From: Gammaproteobacteria bacterium
GTDB taxonomy: Bacteria > Pseudomonadota > Gammaproteobacteria > Steroidobacterales > GCA-2729495
Assembly (NCBI GenBank): GCA_020853135.1
Contig: JADYZO010000098.1
Coordinates: 1 to 45,468, forward strand
DNA: 45,468 nucleotides
Direction: 5' to 3'
Positions within the stretch are counted from its first letter, which is position 1; every line of letters begins with the position of its first letter. Below, one piece after another: positions 18,652 through 26,396 of this stretch. The position numbers and the translations under genes were made by a program. The notes under the pieces were generated by a model. That model made no database searches, was not told the origin of the DNA, and worked only from the letters and a program-made list of their open reading frames with translations.

Positions 18652-21086
18652 ACACGCCTGCCACGGCTTGCTGGCACTGTGGCGCAGCCCTGCCGGCGGA
18701 TCCGCCGGTCGCACAGGTCGCCGGATCGCCACGCCCGGTCTGCTGCCACGGCTGTCGCGCCGCCGCGCAATGGATCGAGGGCCTGGGCCTCGCGGATTAC
18801 TACCGCCTGCGCGACACGCCGGCCGAGCGGCCGGTGGAGCACAGCACGGCGCAGGTCTGGGCGCGGCCGGAGCTCGCGCGGCATGCGGTGCGCATCCTGG
18901 CCGACGGGCGCAGCGAGGTCTGCCTGCTGGTCGAGGGCCTGCGCTGCAGCGCCTGCGTCTGGCTGATCGAGCGCGGCCTCGGCACACTGCCGGGTGTGGC
19001 CAGCGTGCAGGTCAACGCCACCGCACAGCGTGCGCGCGTGGTCTTCGACGCCGGGCGGGCCACCCTGCCGCAGCTGCTGCTCGCGCTGGAACGTCTCGGC
19101 TACCGGCCGCTGCCGCTCGATGCCAGGGCACTCGATGACGCCCGCCGGCACGAATCGCGGGCCGCGCTCAAGGGCCTGCTGGTGGCCGGCTTCGGCATGA
19201 TGCAGGCCATGATGTATGCCACCGCGCTCTACCTCGGTGCCTTCGACGGCATGGACGGCGCCACCCGCGACCTCTTCCGCTGGGTGGGCCTGCTGGTGGC
19301 CACCCCCGTGGTGTTCTACGCGGCACGGCCGTTCTTCGCCGGGGCGCGCCGCTCACTGGCTGCGCGCCGCCTGGGCATGGACGTACCGGTGGCCATCGCC
19401 ATTGCGCTGATCTACGCCGCCAGCATGGTGGAGACCCTGCGCGGCGGTGCAGAGGTCTACTTCGACTCGGTGAGCATGTTCGTGTTCTTCCTGCTGCTCG
19501 GCCGCCACCTGGAGATGCGCGCACGCCACCGCGCCGCGAACCTGTCCGATGCCCTGGCACGCCTGGCCCCGGCCTGCGCCGACCGCGTGCGCGCGGACGG
19601 CACGCTCGAGCGCGTCGGGGCAGTGGAACTCGTGCCCGGTGACCGCGTCCATGTCGCCGAAGGCGGCATCCTGCCGGCGGACGGCCGGCTGGAGAGCGAG
19701 CGCTGCAGCGTCGATGAAACCCTGCTCACCGGCGAATCCCTGCCGGTCACCCGGCAGCGGGGCGATACGCTGGTCGCCGGCACCCTCCTCGTGCAGGGCC
19801 CTGCACGCCTGCTCATCGAGCGGGTCGGTGCCGACACGGCACTGGCCGGCATCGTCGCCCTGGTGACGCGTGCCCAGACCGAGCGCCCACGCCTCGCGCA
19901 GGCCGGGGAGCGCGCCGCGGCCGGCTTCGTTGCCCGCGTGCTGGCACTGGCGGCGCTGACAGCCATCGGGTGGAGCCTCATCGACCCCTCGCGCGCCTTC
20001 ACCGCCACGCTCGCGGTACTGGTGGTGTCCTGCCCCTGCGCGTTTGCACTGGCCGTGCCGGCCGCGCTGACGCGCGCCTTGGGCGTGCTGGCACAGCGGG
20101 GCGTGCTGGTCACGCGTGCGGATGCCATCGAGCAGCTGGCGACCGCCACGCATGCGGTATTCGACAAGACCGGCACGCTGACCAGTCCCGAGCTCAGGCT
20201 CGAGCGCATCGAGGCGCATGACGGGCTGGATCGCGAAGCCGCGCTGCGCCTGGCCGTGGCCCTCGCACGCGGCAGCAGCCACCCGGCTGCGCGGGCAATT
20301 GCCCTCACCCTGCCCGACGTCGCGCTGCCCGCGGTGGATGGCCTGCAGGTGCTGGCCGGCGCGGGCGTGGAAGGCCGCGTGGCAGGGCGGCGCCTGCGTC
20401 TGGGCCGCGCCGACTTTGCCCTCGACGGGACCCGGATCCCGGCCGGGCTCGAGGAGGCGACCGTGCTCGCCGGCGATGGAAGGCTGCTGGCCAGCTTCCA
20501 GCTGTCCGAGCGCCTGCGCCCCGGCACCCGGGATGCACTCGATGCGCTGACGGCCGATGGCCTGGCGGTGGAGATCGCGAGCGGTGATGCACCCGGCAGG
20601 GTTGCCGCCATTGCCGCAACGCTGGGCATCGCGCACTGGAGCGCACGCCAGCGCCCCGCCGACAAGCTCTCCCGGCTCACCGCCCTGCGCGAGGCCGGCG
20701 CACGCGTCATCGCGGTGGGCGACGGCATCAACGACGCGCCGGTCCTCGCCGGCGCCGATGTCGCGGTTGCGCTGGCCTCCGGCGCACAACTGGCCCAGGC
20801 CTCCAGCGACATCGTGCTCGTCGGCAACCGCCTCGATGCGCTGGCCGGGGCCCGCCAGCTGGCCCGCCAGGCGCTGGCCATCCTGCGCCAGAACCAGCGC
20901 TGGTCGCTGCTCTACAACCTGACGGCGGTGCCCTTCGGCGCGCTGGGCTTCGTGCCGCCCTGGCTGGCGGCCATCGGCATGTCGCTGAGCTCGCTGGTGG
21001 TGGTGCTCAATGCCCTGCGCATCGGCCGCCAGGAACATTCCCCCGCTGGATCGCCCGTGGCAGCCGTGGCGGGTGCAGGCGCATGA
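18648..21086 (+). CDS. ccoI: Copper-exporting P1B-type ATPase CcoI/FixI
   Basis: CcoI pumps copper out of the cytoplasm for insertion into CuB of CcoN. The 812-residue protein has a cysteine-rich N-terminus (CWHCG, CCHGC), a heavy-metal-associated domain with Cys100-Ser-Ala-Cys103, about eight membrane helices, the translocation motif Cys462-Pro-Cys464, the phosphorylated Asp506 in DKTGTLT and the hinge motif GDGINDAP. The N-terminal zinc-finger-like cysteines are typical of the FixI branch. It overlaps the ccoH-like gene upstream and ccoS downstream as ATGA. Confidence 0.94.
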   Translation: MNTPATACWHCGAALPADPPVAQVAGSPRPVCCHGCRAAAQWIEGLGLADYYRLRDTPAERPVEHSTAQVWARPELARHAVRILADGRSEVCLLVEGLRCSACVWLIERGLGTLPGVASVQVNATAQRARVVFDAGRATLPQLLLALERLGYRPLPLDARALDDARRHESRAALKGLLVAGFGMMQAMMYATALYLGAFDGMDGATRDLFRWVGLLVATPVVFYAARPFFAGARRSLAARRLGMDVPVAIAIALIYAASMVETLRGGAEVYFDSVSMFVFFLLLGRHLEMRARHRAANLSDALARLAPACADRVRADGTLERVGAVELVPGDRVHVAEGGILPADGRLESERCSVDETLLTGESLPVTRQRGDTLVAGTLLVQGPARLLIERVGADTALAGIVALVTRAQTERPRLAQAGERAAAGFVARVLALAALTAIGWSLIDPSRAFTATLAVLVVSCPCAFALAVPAALTRALGVLAQRGVLVTRADAIEQLATATHAVFDKTGTLTSPELRLERIEAHDGLDREAALRLAVALARGSSHPAARAIALTLPDVALPAVDGLQVLAGAGVEGRVAGRRLRLGRADFALDGTRIPAGLEEATVLAGDGRLLASFQLSERLRPGTRDALDALTADGLAVEIASGDAPGRVAAIAATLGIAHWSARQRPADKLSRLTALREAGARVIAVGDGINDAPVLAGADVAVALASGAQLAQASSDIVLVGNRLDALAGARQLARQALAILRQNQRWSLLYNLTAVPFGALGFVPPWLAAIGMSLSSLVVVLNALRIGRQEHSPAGSPVAAVAGAGA

Positions 21087-21253
21087 ATATCCTGCTGGCC
21101 ATGATTCCCCTGTCCATCCTGCTGCTGATCGGCGCGGGCATCGCCTTCTTCTGGGCAGTCGACCACGACCAGTTCGAGGATATGGACACCCCGCGCCTGC
21201 TGCCGCTGGAGGATCTGCCGGACGAGCAGCCCCCCGAAGAGCCGCCACCGTGA
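21083..21253 (+). CDS. ccoS: cbb3 oxidase maturation protein CcoS
   Basis: A 56-residue protein with one N-terminal helix (about 5-24, LAMIPLSILLLIGAGIAFFW), then the conserved CcoS pattern FFWAVDHDQFEDMDTP and an acidic tail. CcoS is needed to put cofactors into the catalytic subunit of cbb3 oxidase. It overlaps ccoI at its start and the next gene at its stop (GTGA), so it belongs to the same transcript. Confidence 0.9.
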   Translation: MNILLAMIPLSILLLIGAGIAFFWAVDHDQFEDMDTPRLLPLEDLPDEQPPEEPPP

Positions 21254-21945
21254 CCGGGCCACTCACACTCGGTGCAGCCCTGCTGCTTGGCCTGGCCGCG
21301 AGCGGACACTGCCTGGTCATGTGCGGCGGCATCTCCGCGGCCCTCGGCCTCGCCACCGCCCGGGATGCGCAGGGACGTCCGCGCCCCCTCCTGCTGGCCG
21401 GCTACCAGCTGGGCCGCGTGGCCTCCTATGCGCTGGCGGGCCTGCTGGTCGGCGGGGTGCTGGGCGGGCTGATCGCCCTGCTCGACATCGAGGCAGTCCG
21501 CCGCACACTGCGCGCCCTGGGTGCGCTCGCCTTCCTGTTCGCGGCGCTGGTCGCCTTCGGCCTCGTGCGCGACCCGGGCCCTGGCCTGGGCCATCGCCTG
21601 TGGCAACGGCTGTCGCCGCTCGCCCGCCGGCTGCTGCCGGTGGCCAGCCTGCCGCGCGCAGTGGCCTTCGGGATGGTGTGGGGCTGGATGCCCTGCGGCT
21701 TCGTCTACACCGTGCTGCTGATGGCAGCAGCGCAGTTCAATGCGGGTGCCGGCGCCCTCACGATGGCCGTGTTCGGCCTGGGCACCCTCCCTGCCCTGCT
21801 CGCTGCATCCTTTGGTGCCCAGCGGCTGGCCAGCCTCGGCGCACGGCCCGGTGCCCGGCGGCTCGCCGGCACGCTGCTCCTCGCCAGCGCTGCATTGACG
21901 CTCGCCGGGCCCTGGGTGCCATTCGACCACAGCCACCTGCACTGA
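21250..21945 (+). CDS. TauE/SafE-family membrane protein, cbb3-linked
   Basis: This 231-residue protein has about six membrane helices. The N-terminal GLAASGHCLVMCGGISAAL and the later FGMVWGWMPCGFVYTVLL are hallmarks of the short sulfite exporter TauE/SafE-type (DUF2233/DsbD-like) proteins that sit behind ccoS in many proteobacteria. Both paired cysteine motifs (C-x3-C-G-G and M-P-C-G) suggest a metal or thiol role, perhaps copper handling for the oxidase; this is inference. GTG at 21250, overlapping the ccoS stop, removes a long unlikely N-terminal extension and starts the conserved region properly. It ends the operon. Confidence 0.82.
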   Translation: MTGPLTLGAALLLGLAASGHCLVMCGGISAALGLATARDAQGRPRPLLLAGYQLGRVASYALAGLLVGGVLGGLIALLDIEAVRRTLRALGALAFLFAALVAFGLVRDPGPGLGHRLWQRLSPLARRLLPVASLPRAVAFGMVWGWMPCGFVYTVLLMAAAQFNAGAGALTMAVFGLGTLPALLAASFGAQRLASLGARPGARRLAGTLLLASAALTLAGPWVPFDHSHLH

Positions 21946-21984
21946 GCCAAAGCCCGCGCTCCGCGCGTGCGCCCAGCAGCCTGA

Positions 21985-22413
21985 TCAGGCGAGGTGCGCC
22001 ACGATATCGCCGGCATCGTGGCCCACGAGATCCTTCGGCAGTTCCCTGATCACCGCCGCAGCGACCGGCTTGCCGAGACATTCGCGCAGGACGCCGAGGA
22101 ACGCCGGCGGCGCCATGATCACCAGGGACTCGAAGCGCCGGGTGCGCTGCCCGGCCGCGAGGACTTCCGCCAGTTCCCGGGCAAACCTGTGGCGCTCCTC
22201 GGCCTTGATCTGCTGTGCGGGATCCAGGCTGTGCCGGGCCTGGCCCATCCGGTCATGAACCCGCCCGGGCACGTCGGACCCGAGGTCGCGCGGATGCGCC
22301 CGCGACGGCGCATGGCGCAGGGTCTCGACCAGTTCGAGCGGCCCCTGCAGCCCCGGGGAAGAAAAAATGCGAGCCTCGCTGCTGTCAGCCACCAGCACCC
22401 AGATTCCGCTCAT
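21985..22413 (-). CDS. Host attachment family protein
   Basis: The 142-residue protein begins WVLVADSSEARIF and contains FARELAEVLAAG and LVIMAPPAFLGVLR, the pattern of the host_attach family (Pfam PF10116; the name comes from an early plant-attachment study). These folds resemble translation-release-factor-like Rossmann domains, and their activity is not settled. The C-terminal ELPKDLVGHDAGDIVAHL is also typical. ATG at 22413 begins the conserved block; an upstream in-frame ATG at 22479 would add 22 unconserved residues. It is convergent with the cbb3 operon. Confidence 0.85.
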   Translation of the reverse strand: MSGIWVLVADSSEARIFSSPGLQGPLELVETLRHAPSRAHPRDLGSDVPGRVHDRMGQARHSLDPAQQIKAEERHRFARELAEVLAAGQRTRRFESLVIMAPPAFLGVLRECLGKPVAAAVIRELPKDLVGHDAGDIVAHLA

Positions 22414-22676
22414 CGTCGCCTCCCAGTCCAGGACTTCCGCCACGGCTGCATTTTTCCACAGGCCGGGAGCCGGGGCCACCTGGCGGCGACCCCTGGCGGC
22501 ACTCCATGGCCAATGTGCCGCCGTACGGCTAGCATTTGCGCTGACTGCCGTGTGGGGTATCGCAGGGGCGCCGGGTCCACTGCGAAACTGCGCGGCCCTC
22601 AGGAAGCCACGGTGTCAGCTGCCATGTCCGGTCCCGCCCTCCTCCACGCCACCTGCGCCCCGCGGGCGCTGGCGCA

Positions 22677-23594
22677 ATGACGGCGCCTGCCCCGCCCATC
22701 GATCCCGCCCAGCGCGCACGCCTGCTGCGCTCGGTCACCTATGCCTCGATGAGCGTCGCGCTCAGCCTGGTCATCGCCAAGACCTGGGCCTGGTACGCCA
22801 CCGACTCGGTCTCCATGCTGTCCTCCCTGGCCGATTCCCTCCTCGACACCCTGGCCTCCGGGCTGACCTTCTGGGCGGTCCGCTACTCCATGTCCCCGCC
22901 TGATGCGGAACACCGCTTCGGCCACGGCAAGTCCGAGGGTCTGGCGGCGCTGATCCAGGCATTGATCATCGCCGGATCCGGGCTGTTCGTCTGCGCGGAA
23001 GCCGTCCAGCGCTTCATCGCACCACAACCGGTGGAGCAGGCGGAGATGGGGGTCCTGGTCATGGTGGGTGCGACGCTGGCCACCATCGTCCTGGTGTCCT
23101 ACCAGCGGTACGTCAGCCGGCGCACCGGGTCAGTCGCCATCGGTGCCGACGCCCTGCACTACTCGACCGACCTGCTGGTCAACATCGGCGTGGGCACGGC
23201 CCTGTACGTTTCCGCGCGCACCGACTGGCTGCTGCTCGACCCCGTCGTGGGACTCGTGGTCGGGGGCTACGTGCTGCTCAGCTCCGTGCAGATGGTTTCC
23301 CAGTCGCTCGACATCCTGCTGGACCGCGAAATCCCCGACACCGACCGCGAACGGGTGCGTGAGCTTGCCCTGGCGCATCCGGAGGTGCTGGGACTCCATG
23401 ACATGCGCACACGGCATGGCGGGGCACACTACATCCTGCAGTTTCACCTGGAACTGCCGCCGGGGATCTCCCTGTGGCACAGCCACGAGATACTCGATGC
23501 CGTCGAGGAGCGCATCCGGCAGGAATATCCCGGTTGCGAGATCATCATCCACGCCGACCCGCTCGGCATTGCCGAGCTCAAGGACCCCTTCTAG
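22677..23594 (+). CDS. Cation diffusion facilitator (FieF/YiiP-like metal exporter)
   Basis: A 305-residue CDF transporter that exchanges divalent metal (zinc, iron or similar) for protons across the inner membrane. Six membrane helices occupy about 18-215, and the metal site is intact: Asp53 and Asp57 in ADSLLDTLAS, His161 and Asp165 in HYSTDLLVN. The cytoplasmic C-terminal domain (about 216-300) has MRTRHGGAHYILQFHLE and IIIHADP, as in FieF. DD-HD geometry suggests zinc/cadmium/iron rather than manganese. It is a single gene starting 263 bases from its divergent neighbour. Confidence 0.92.
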   Translation: MTAPAPPIDPAQRARLLRSVTYASMSVALSLVIAKTWAWYATDSVSMLSSLADSLLDTLASGLTFWAVRYSMSPPDAEHRFGHGKSEGLAALIQALIIAGSGLFVCAEAVQRFIAPQPVEQAEMGVLVMVGATLATIVLVSYQRYVSRRTGSVAIGADALHYSTDLLVNIGVGTALYVSARTDWLLLDPVVGLVVGGYVLLSSVQMVSQSLDILLDREIPDTDRERVRELALAHPEVLGLHDMRTRHGGAHYILQFHLELPPGISLWHSHEILDAVEERIRQEYPGCEIIIHADPLGIAELKDPF

Positions 23595-23651
23595 CCGGCA
23601 CCTGGCCACAGGACCCGCACCCGCCAGGCCGCCACTGCACCCGGCGGCGGC

Positions 23652-24116
23652 TCAGCTGACCGGAGCCGGCTCCGCATAAAGCAGCCGGAAGCGCTGGAAC
23701 AGCAGCGGCATCTCCTCGCTGAACGTGCCACCCCCGGCCTCGCAGATGCCTCGCCAATACCGCCCGTGGATGTCACGCCAGGCGGCCGGATCCCGCGCTG
23801 CCGGGCTCTCGCAGGCCGTCTCCGCGGGTCCGACATCGGCAAACCGCAGCACCCGGCTCTCGGTCAGCCGCACGGCGCAACGCGGCTGCCCTGCGCAGTC
23901 CGTGAAGATGAAGATGTCGCCAGCCGCCGGGCGCGGCTGCAACTCGTCCGGATTGGAAAACAGCCCGGTCTTCTCCCCCGCGGTGATCAGACCGAGCAGG
24001 CTGTTGCTGAGTTGCGGCGTGTTGCCGATGCGCCTCACGCGGAAGGGCCCGCCCGGATCATCCCGCCCGAGGCTGGCACGGCACCGGCTCCAGAATTCGT
24101 CGATGTTGCCCATCAT
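23652..24116 (-). CDS. ASCH domain protein (YhfF-like)
   Basis: The 154-residue protein resembles the YhfF/ASCH family: an N-terminal helix (NIDEFWSRC), LLGLITAGEKTGLFS early in the beta-barrel, PAAGDIFIFTDCAGQPRCAV and a C-terminal WRDIHGRYW. ASCH domains are PUA-like RNA-binding folds, and some hydrolyse modified nucleosides. Two adjacent ATG codons exist; 24116 is taken because GGAGG lies six bases upstream. The gene is divergent from the lipoprotein pair. Confidence 0.75.
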   Translation of the reverse strand: MMGNIDEFWSRCRASLGRDDPGGPFRVRRIGNTPQLSNSLLGLITAGEKTGLFSNPDELQPRPAAGDIFIFTDCAGQPRCAVRLTESRVLRFADVGPAETACESPAARDPAAWRDIHGRYWRGICEAGGGTFSEEMPLLFQRFRLLYAEPAPVS

Positions 24117-24259
24117 GCATGTCCTCCGCTGCAAGGTTAGCGGTGCAGGCGCACTCCGGCAATTGGCGCCGTGGGGGCCTTGCCCGCCCTGCGCCTGCGC
24201 CGTACATTGCCTGCAGCCGGTGCGCCATCCGGGCGCATGGGAGGCCGGCGCAACGCCAC

Positions 24260-24934
24260 GTGCCCCAGGAAGCCCGCGTTACATCCAGGTTGCCGCAACG
24301 GCCCGGCCGGCAGCTGCAGCGGTGGCTGCACGCCGCACCCGCGGCAGTGTGCGCCACCCTGCTCGGCGCCTGCGGCGGCACGGTTGAAGTCAGGCAGGCA
24401 TTCCCCCCACCGCTGGTGGCACGACTGCCGCTGCGGGTAGCGGTCCACTACCCGCCGTCGCTGACAGCGTATGTCCACCGCGAAAAGGGCGCTGCGCAGC
24501 AGGGCTGGAGCGTCAGCGTGGGTACAGCGAACGTACGCATGTTCGACGCCGTCTTCACCGCGCTGTTCAGCGAAGTCATCCGGATCGGAAGCCTCGACGA
24601 CGCCAGAACCCTGGTGCCGGCGCCAGATGCCATCATCCAGCCTGCGCTGGCTGCCTACGAGCTGTCTCCACCAGCGCTGTCAGCCACCGAGCAGTTTGCG
24701 GTGTGGCTGCGCTTCGACATCGACGTGCTGGCCACGGACGGCGCACGCCTGTTCAGCTGGCCAGTCACCGGCTATGGGCAGGCCGGCACGGGCGGCATGA
24801 GCGATGAACAAGCCGTGGAACGTGCCACGGTGCTGGCGCTGCGGGATGCCGCCGCCACCATCGCCGTGGAGTTCGCCAACCAGTTCCAGGTCCGCAGAGT
24901 CCTCCTCGATGAGACGGCACGCGATGCGCAGTGA
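24260..24934 (+). CDS. Predicted lipoprotein of unknown function
   Basis: The product ends its signal peptide at ATLLGAC, a good lipobox, so it should be lipid-anchored and periplasmic. The mature part (about 190 residues) has an alternating alpha/beta look: VAVHYPPSLTAYVHRE, VRMFDAVFTALFSEVIRI, then AVERATVLALRDAAATIAVEF at the end, resembling stress or surface-assembly lipoproteins but not one I can name. GTG at 24260 gives a 37-residue signal segment; the open frame reaches ATG 24119, so the start is uncertain. Its last 11 bases overlap the next lipoprotein gene, so the two are probably co-translated. Confidence 0.7.
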   Translation: MPQEARVTSRLPQRPGRQLQRWLHAAPAAVCATLLGACGGTVEVRQAFPPPLVARLPLRVAVHYPPSLTAYVHREKGAAQQGWSVSVGTANVRMFDAVFTALFSEVIRIGSLDDARTLVPAPDAIIQPALAAYELSPPALSATEQFAVWLRFDIDVLATDGARLFSWPVTGYGQAGTGGMSDEQAVERATVLALRDAAATIAVEFANQFQVRRVLLDETARDAQ

Positions 24935-25619
24935 TCGGGCACGCCCTGCCAAGGCCTGGCGTGCGGCGCTGGTCGCCGGCGGCGCCGGTCTGCTGCTGGC
25001 CGGATGCATGACCTCCCGTCTCGATGAATCGAAAAACACCGCAACGGGCATCGCTGCCGGCGAGTCCATCGTGATCCTGGCCCGGAGCTACCACAAGGGC
25101 AAGGCGGTGGAAGAAGACCTCGTCTCCTGCATCAATGAGGAGGTGCAGTCCGGTGCCCAACGGGTGCGCGTGACCCCACAGCAGGACTTCATCGACGCGC
25201 TGTTTCCGTGGTTCGAACCGCGCATCGCGCCGCAGTCAGCCGAGGCGCTGCCGGAACTCCTGGCCCGGCCCGGCGTGGCCAAGCGGATCGAGGCGCACGG
25301 TGTCCGCTACATCGTCTGGATCGACGGCAGGACCGAGAAGACCGGTGGCGGTGGCAGCCTGAGCTGTGCGATCGGCCCGGGCGGTGGCGGCTGCCTCGGC
25401 TTCACCTGGTGGGAGGACGACGCCTCGTACGACGCCGCGGTCTGGGATCTGCAGCGGCGAAGCGATGCCGGCTCGGTGAGCGCGGATGTGCACGGCACGT
25501 CGATGATCCCGGCGTTGATCATCCCGCTGCCACTGATCGCCCGCACGCAGTCCGCGGCATGCAAGGACATGGCAGGGCAGATCAGCCGGTTCATCCGGGA
25601 CCCGGGTGGCGGCAGCTGA
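24924..25619 (+). CDS. Predicted lipoprotein of unknown function
   Basis: A 231-residue protein with a signal peptide ending LLLAGC (lipobox) and mature sequence rich in Gly, Ala and Ser. The segments ESIVILARSYHKGKAVEEDL, CINEEVQSG, VRYIVWIDGRTEK and DLQRRSDAGSVSADVHGTS recur in uncharacterised periplasmic lipoproteins. A glycine cluster with two cysteines (CAIGPGGGGCLGFTWW) may make a disulfide. ATG 24924 overlaps the previous gene by 11 bases; ATG 24909 is an alternative. With its neighbour it forms a two-lipoprotein unit; a shared envelope role is inference. Confidence 0.72.
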   Translation: MRSDRARPAKAWRAALVAGGAGLLLAGCMTSRLDESKNTATGIAAGESIVILARSYHKGKAVEEDLVSCINEEVQSGAQRVRVTPQQDFIDALFPWFEPRIAPQSAEALPELLARPGVAKRIEAHGVRYIVWIDGRTEKTGGGGSLSCAIGPGGGGCLGFTWWEDDASYDAAVWDLQRRSDAGSVSADVHGTSMIPALIIPLPLIARTQSAACKDMAGQISRFIRDPGGGS

Positions 25620-25685
25620 ACCCGCGGGAGCGGGTTCCCGCGCACGGCGCTGTGAGCCTGCGCACGGACAACCGCCCGCCACCTG

Positions 25686-26000
25686 ATGCAAGATCGTCAC
25701 GTGCGAACCGCCGGTCGGGTTACTTATGGCAAGCGCCGCAGGCTGCATGCCCTCGCCGGGACCCTGGGGGCGTTCCTGCTCCAGTCGCTGTGGTTGCCAG
25801 CCGGCGCCTACGCTGCGGTGCCATGGATCTACCTCGGCACGGGCAGTGCCGCGCTGCTGGGCGGCCTGTACCTGCCGGAGGACGACTGGTACCTGCCCTA
25901 CCTGGCCCTGGGTGGCGTGGGACTGCTGCGGACTGCCGTCGGCATTGCCGCCATGAGGCAGCGACGCCAGGCCAGGCGCCGCAGCCGGCACCCTGCCTGA
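25686..26000 (+). CDS. Small predicted membrane protein
   Basis: The 104-residue product has a basic N-terminus and three hydrophobic stretches (about 22-42, 46-62 and 70-90), suggesting a small inner-membrane protein with a cytoplasmic arginine-rich tail. I recognise no family. ATG 25686 is the only start giving the first helix a charged lead. It stands alone between the lipoproteins and the next small gene. Coding is supported by hydrophobic pattern and length, not homology. Confidence 0.5.
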   Translation: MQDRHVRTAGRVTYGKRRRLHALAGTLGAFLLQSLWLPAGAYAAVPWIYLGTGSAALLGGLYLPEDDWYLPYLALGGVGLLRTAVGIAAMRQRRQARRRSRHPA

Positions 26001-26082
26001 GGTTTCGGCCTCCGGCGCCCGGAAGTGATGCGAGAATAGCCGCCCGGACCCGCTCGCGGGCCACAGGCGGAACGCTGCGACC

Positions 26083-26343
26083 ATGAAACCCACCCGCACC
26101 CTGGCCTGGCTGGCCCTCGTGGCGACCGGCGGTCTCCTGCTGCCGGTGGCCGCCTACTGGGCCGGCACCCGCATCATCGGACCCTATGCCGGAACACGCG
26201 GACTCGCCACCTTCATCGAAGCCCTCTACCACGACGCTGCCGGCGGATCCCCGCTGGCTCTCGCCCTGCTGGCCGGTCCGGTGCTGATCGCCATCCTCTG
26301 GAAACTGCGTGCATGGGGACTGCGCCGCTGGCTGCACGAATGA
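26083..26343 (+). CDS. Small predicted membrane protein
   Basis: This 86-residue product has two membrane helices (about 7-27 and 58-76) joined by a loop with IIGPYAGTRGLATFIEALY. The positive tail RAWGLRRWLHE fits an inside C-terminus. No family is recognised. It ends 54 bases before prc, and the promoter-like TATAAT of prc directly follows its stop. Confidence 0.55.
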   Translation: MKPTRTLAWLALVATGGLLLPVAAYWAGTRIIGPYAGTRGLATFIEALYHDAAGGSPLALALLAGPVLIAILWKLRAWGLRRWLHE

Positions 26344-26359
26344 TCCACCCCGATTTCCT

Positions 26360-26365
26360 TATAAT
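26360..26365 (+). promoter_or_regulatory. Likely -10 element of the prc promoter
   Basis: A perfect TATAAT (26360-26365) sits in an AT-rich patch unusual for this GC-rich region, 31 bases before the prc ATG. No good -35 hexamer lies 16-18 bases upstream, so the promoter may need an activator or use an extended -10. No second promoter was seen. Confidence 0.45.
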
Positions 26366-26396
26366 TATCAAACCGACTTGAATATTAGCCAGTTAC

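Noticed and set aside
19353..21356. 667-codon open frame on the minus strand across ccoI and ccoS
   Set aside because: The plus strand encodes a CPx-type ATPase with all motifs; the reverse frame is a high-GC shadow.
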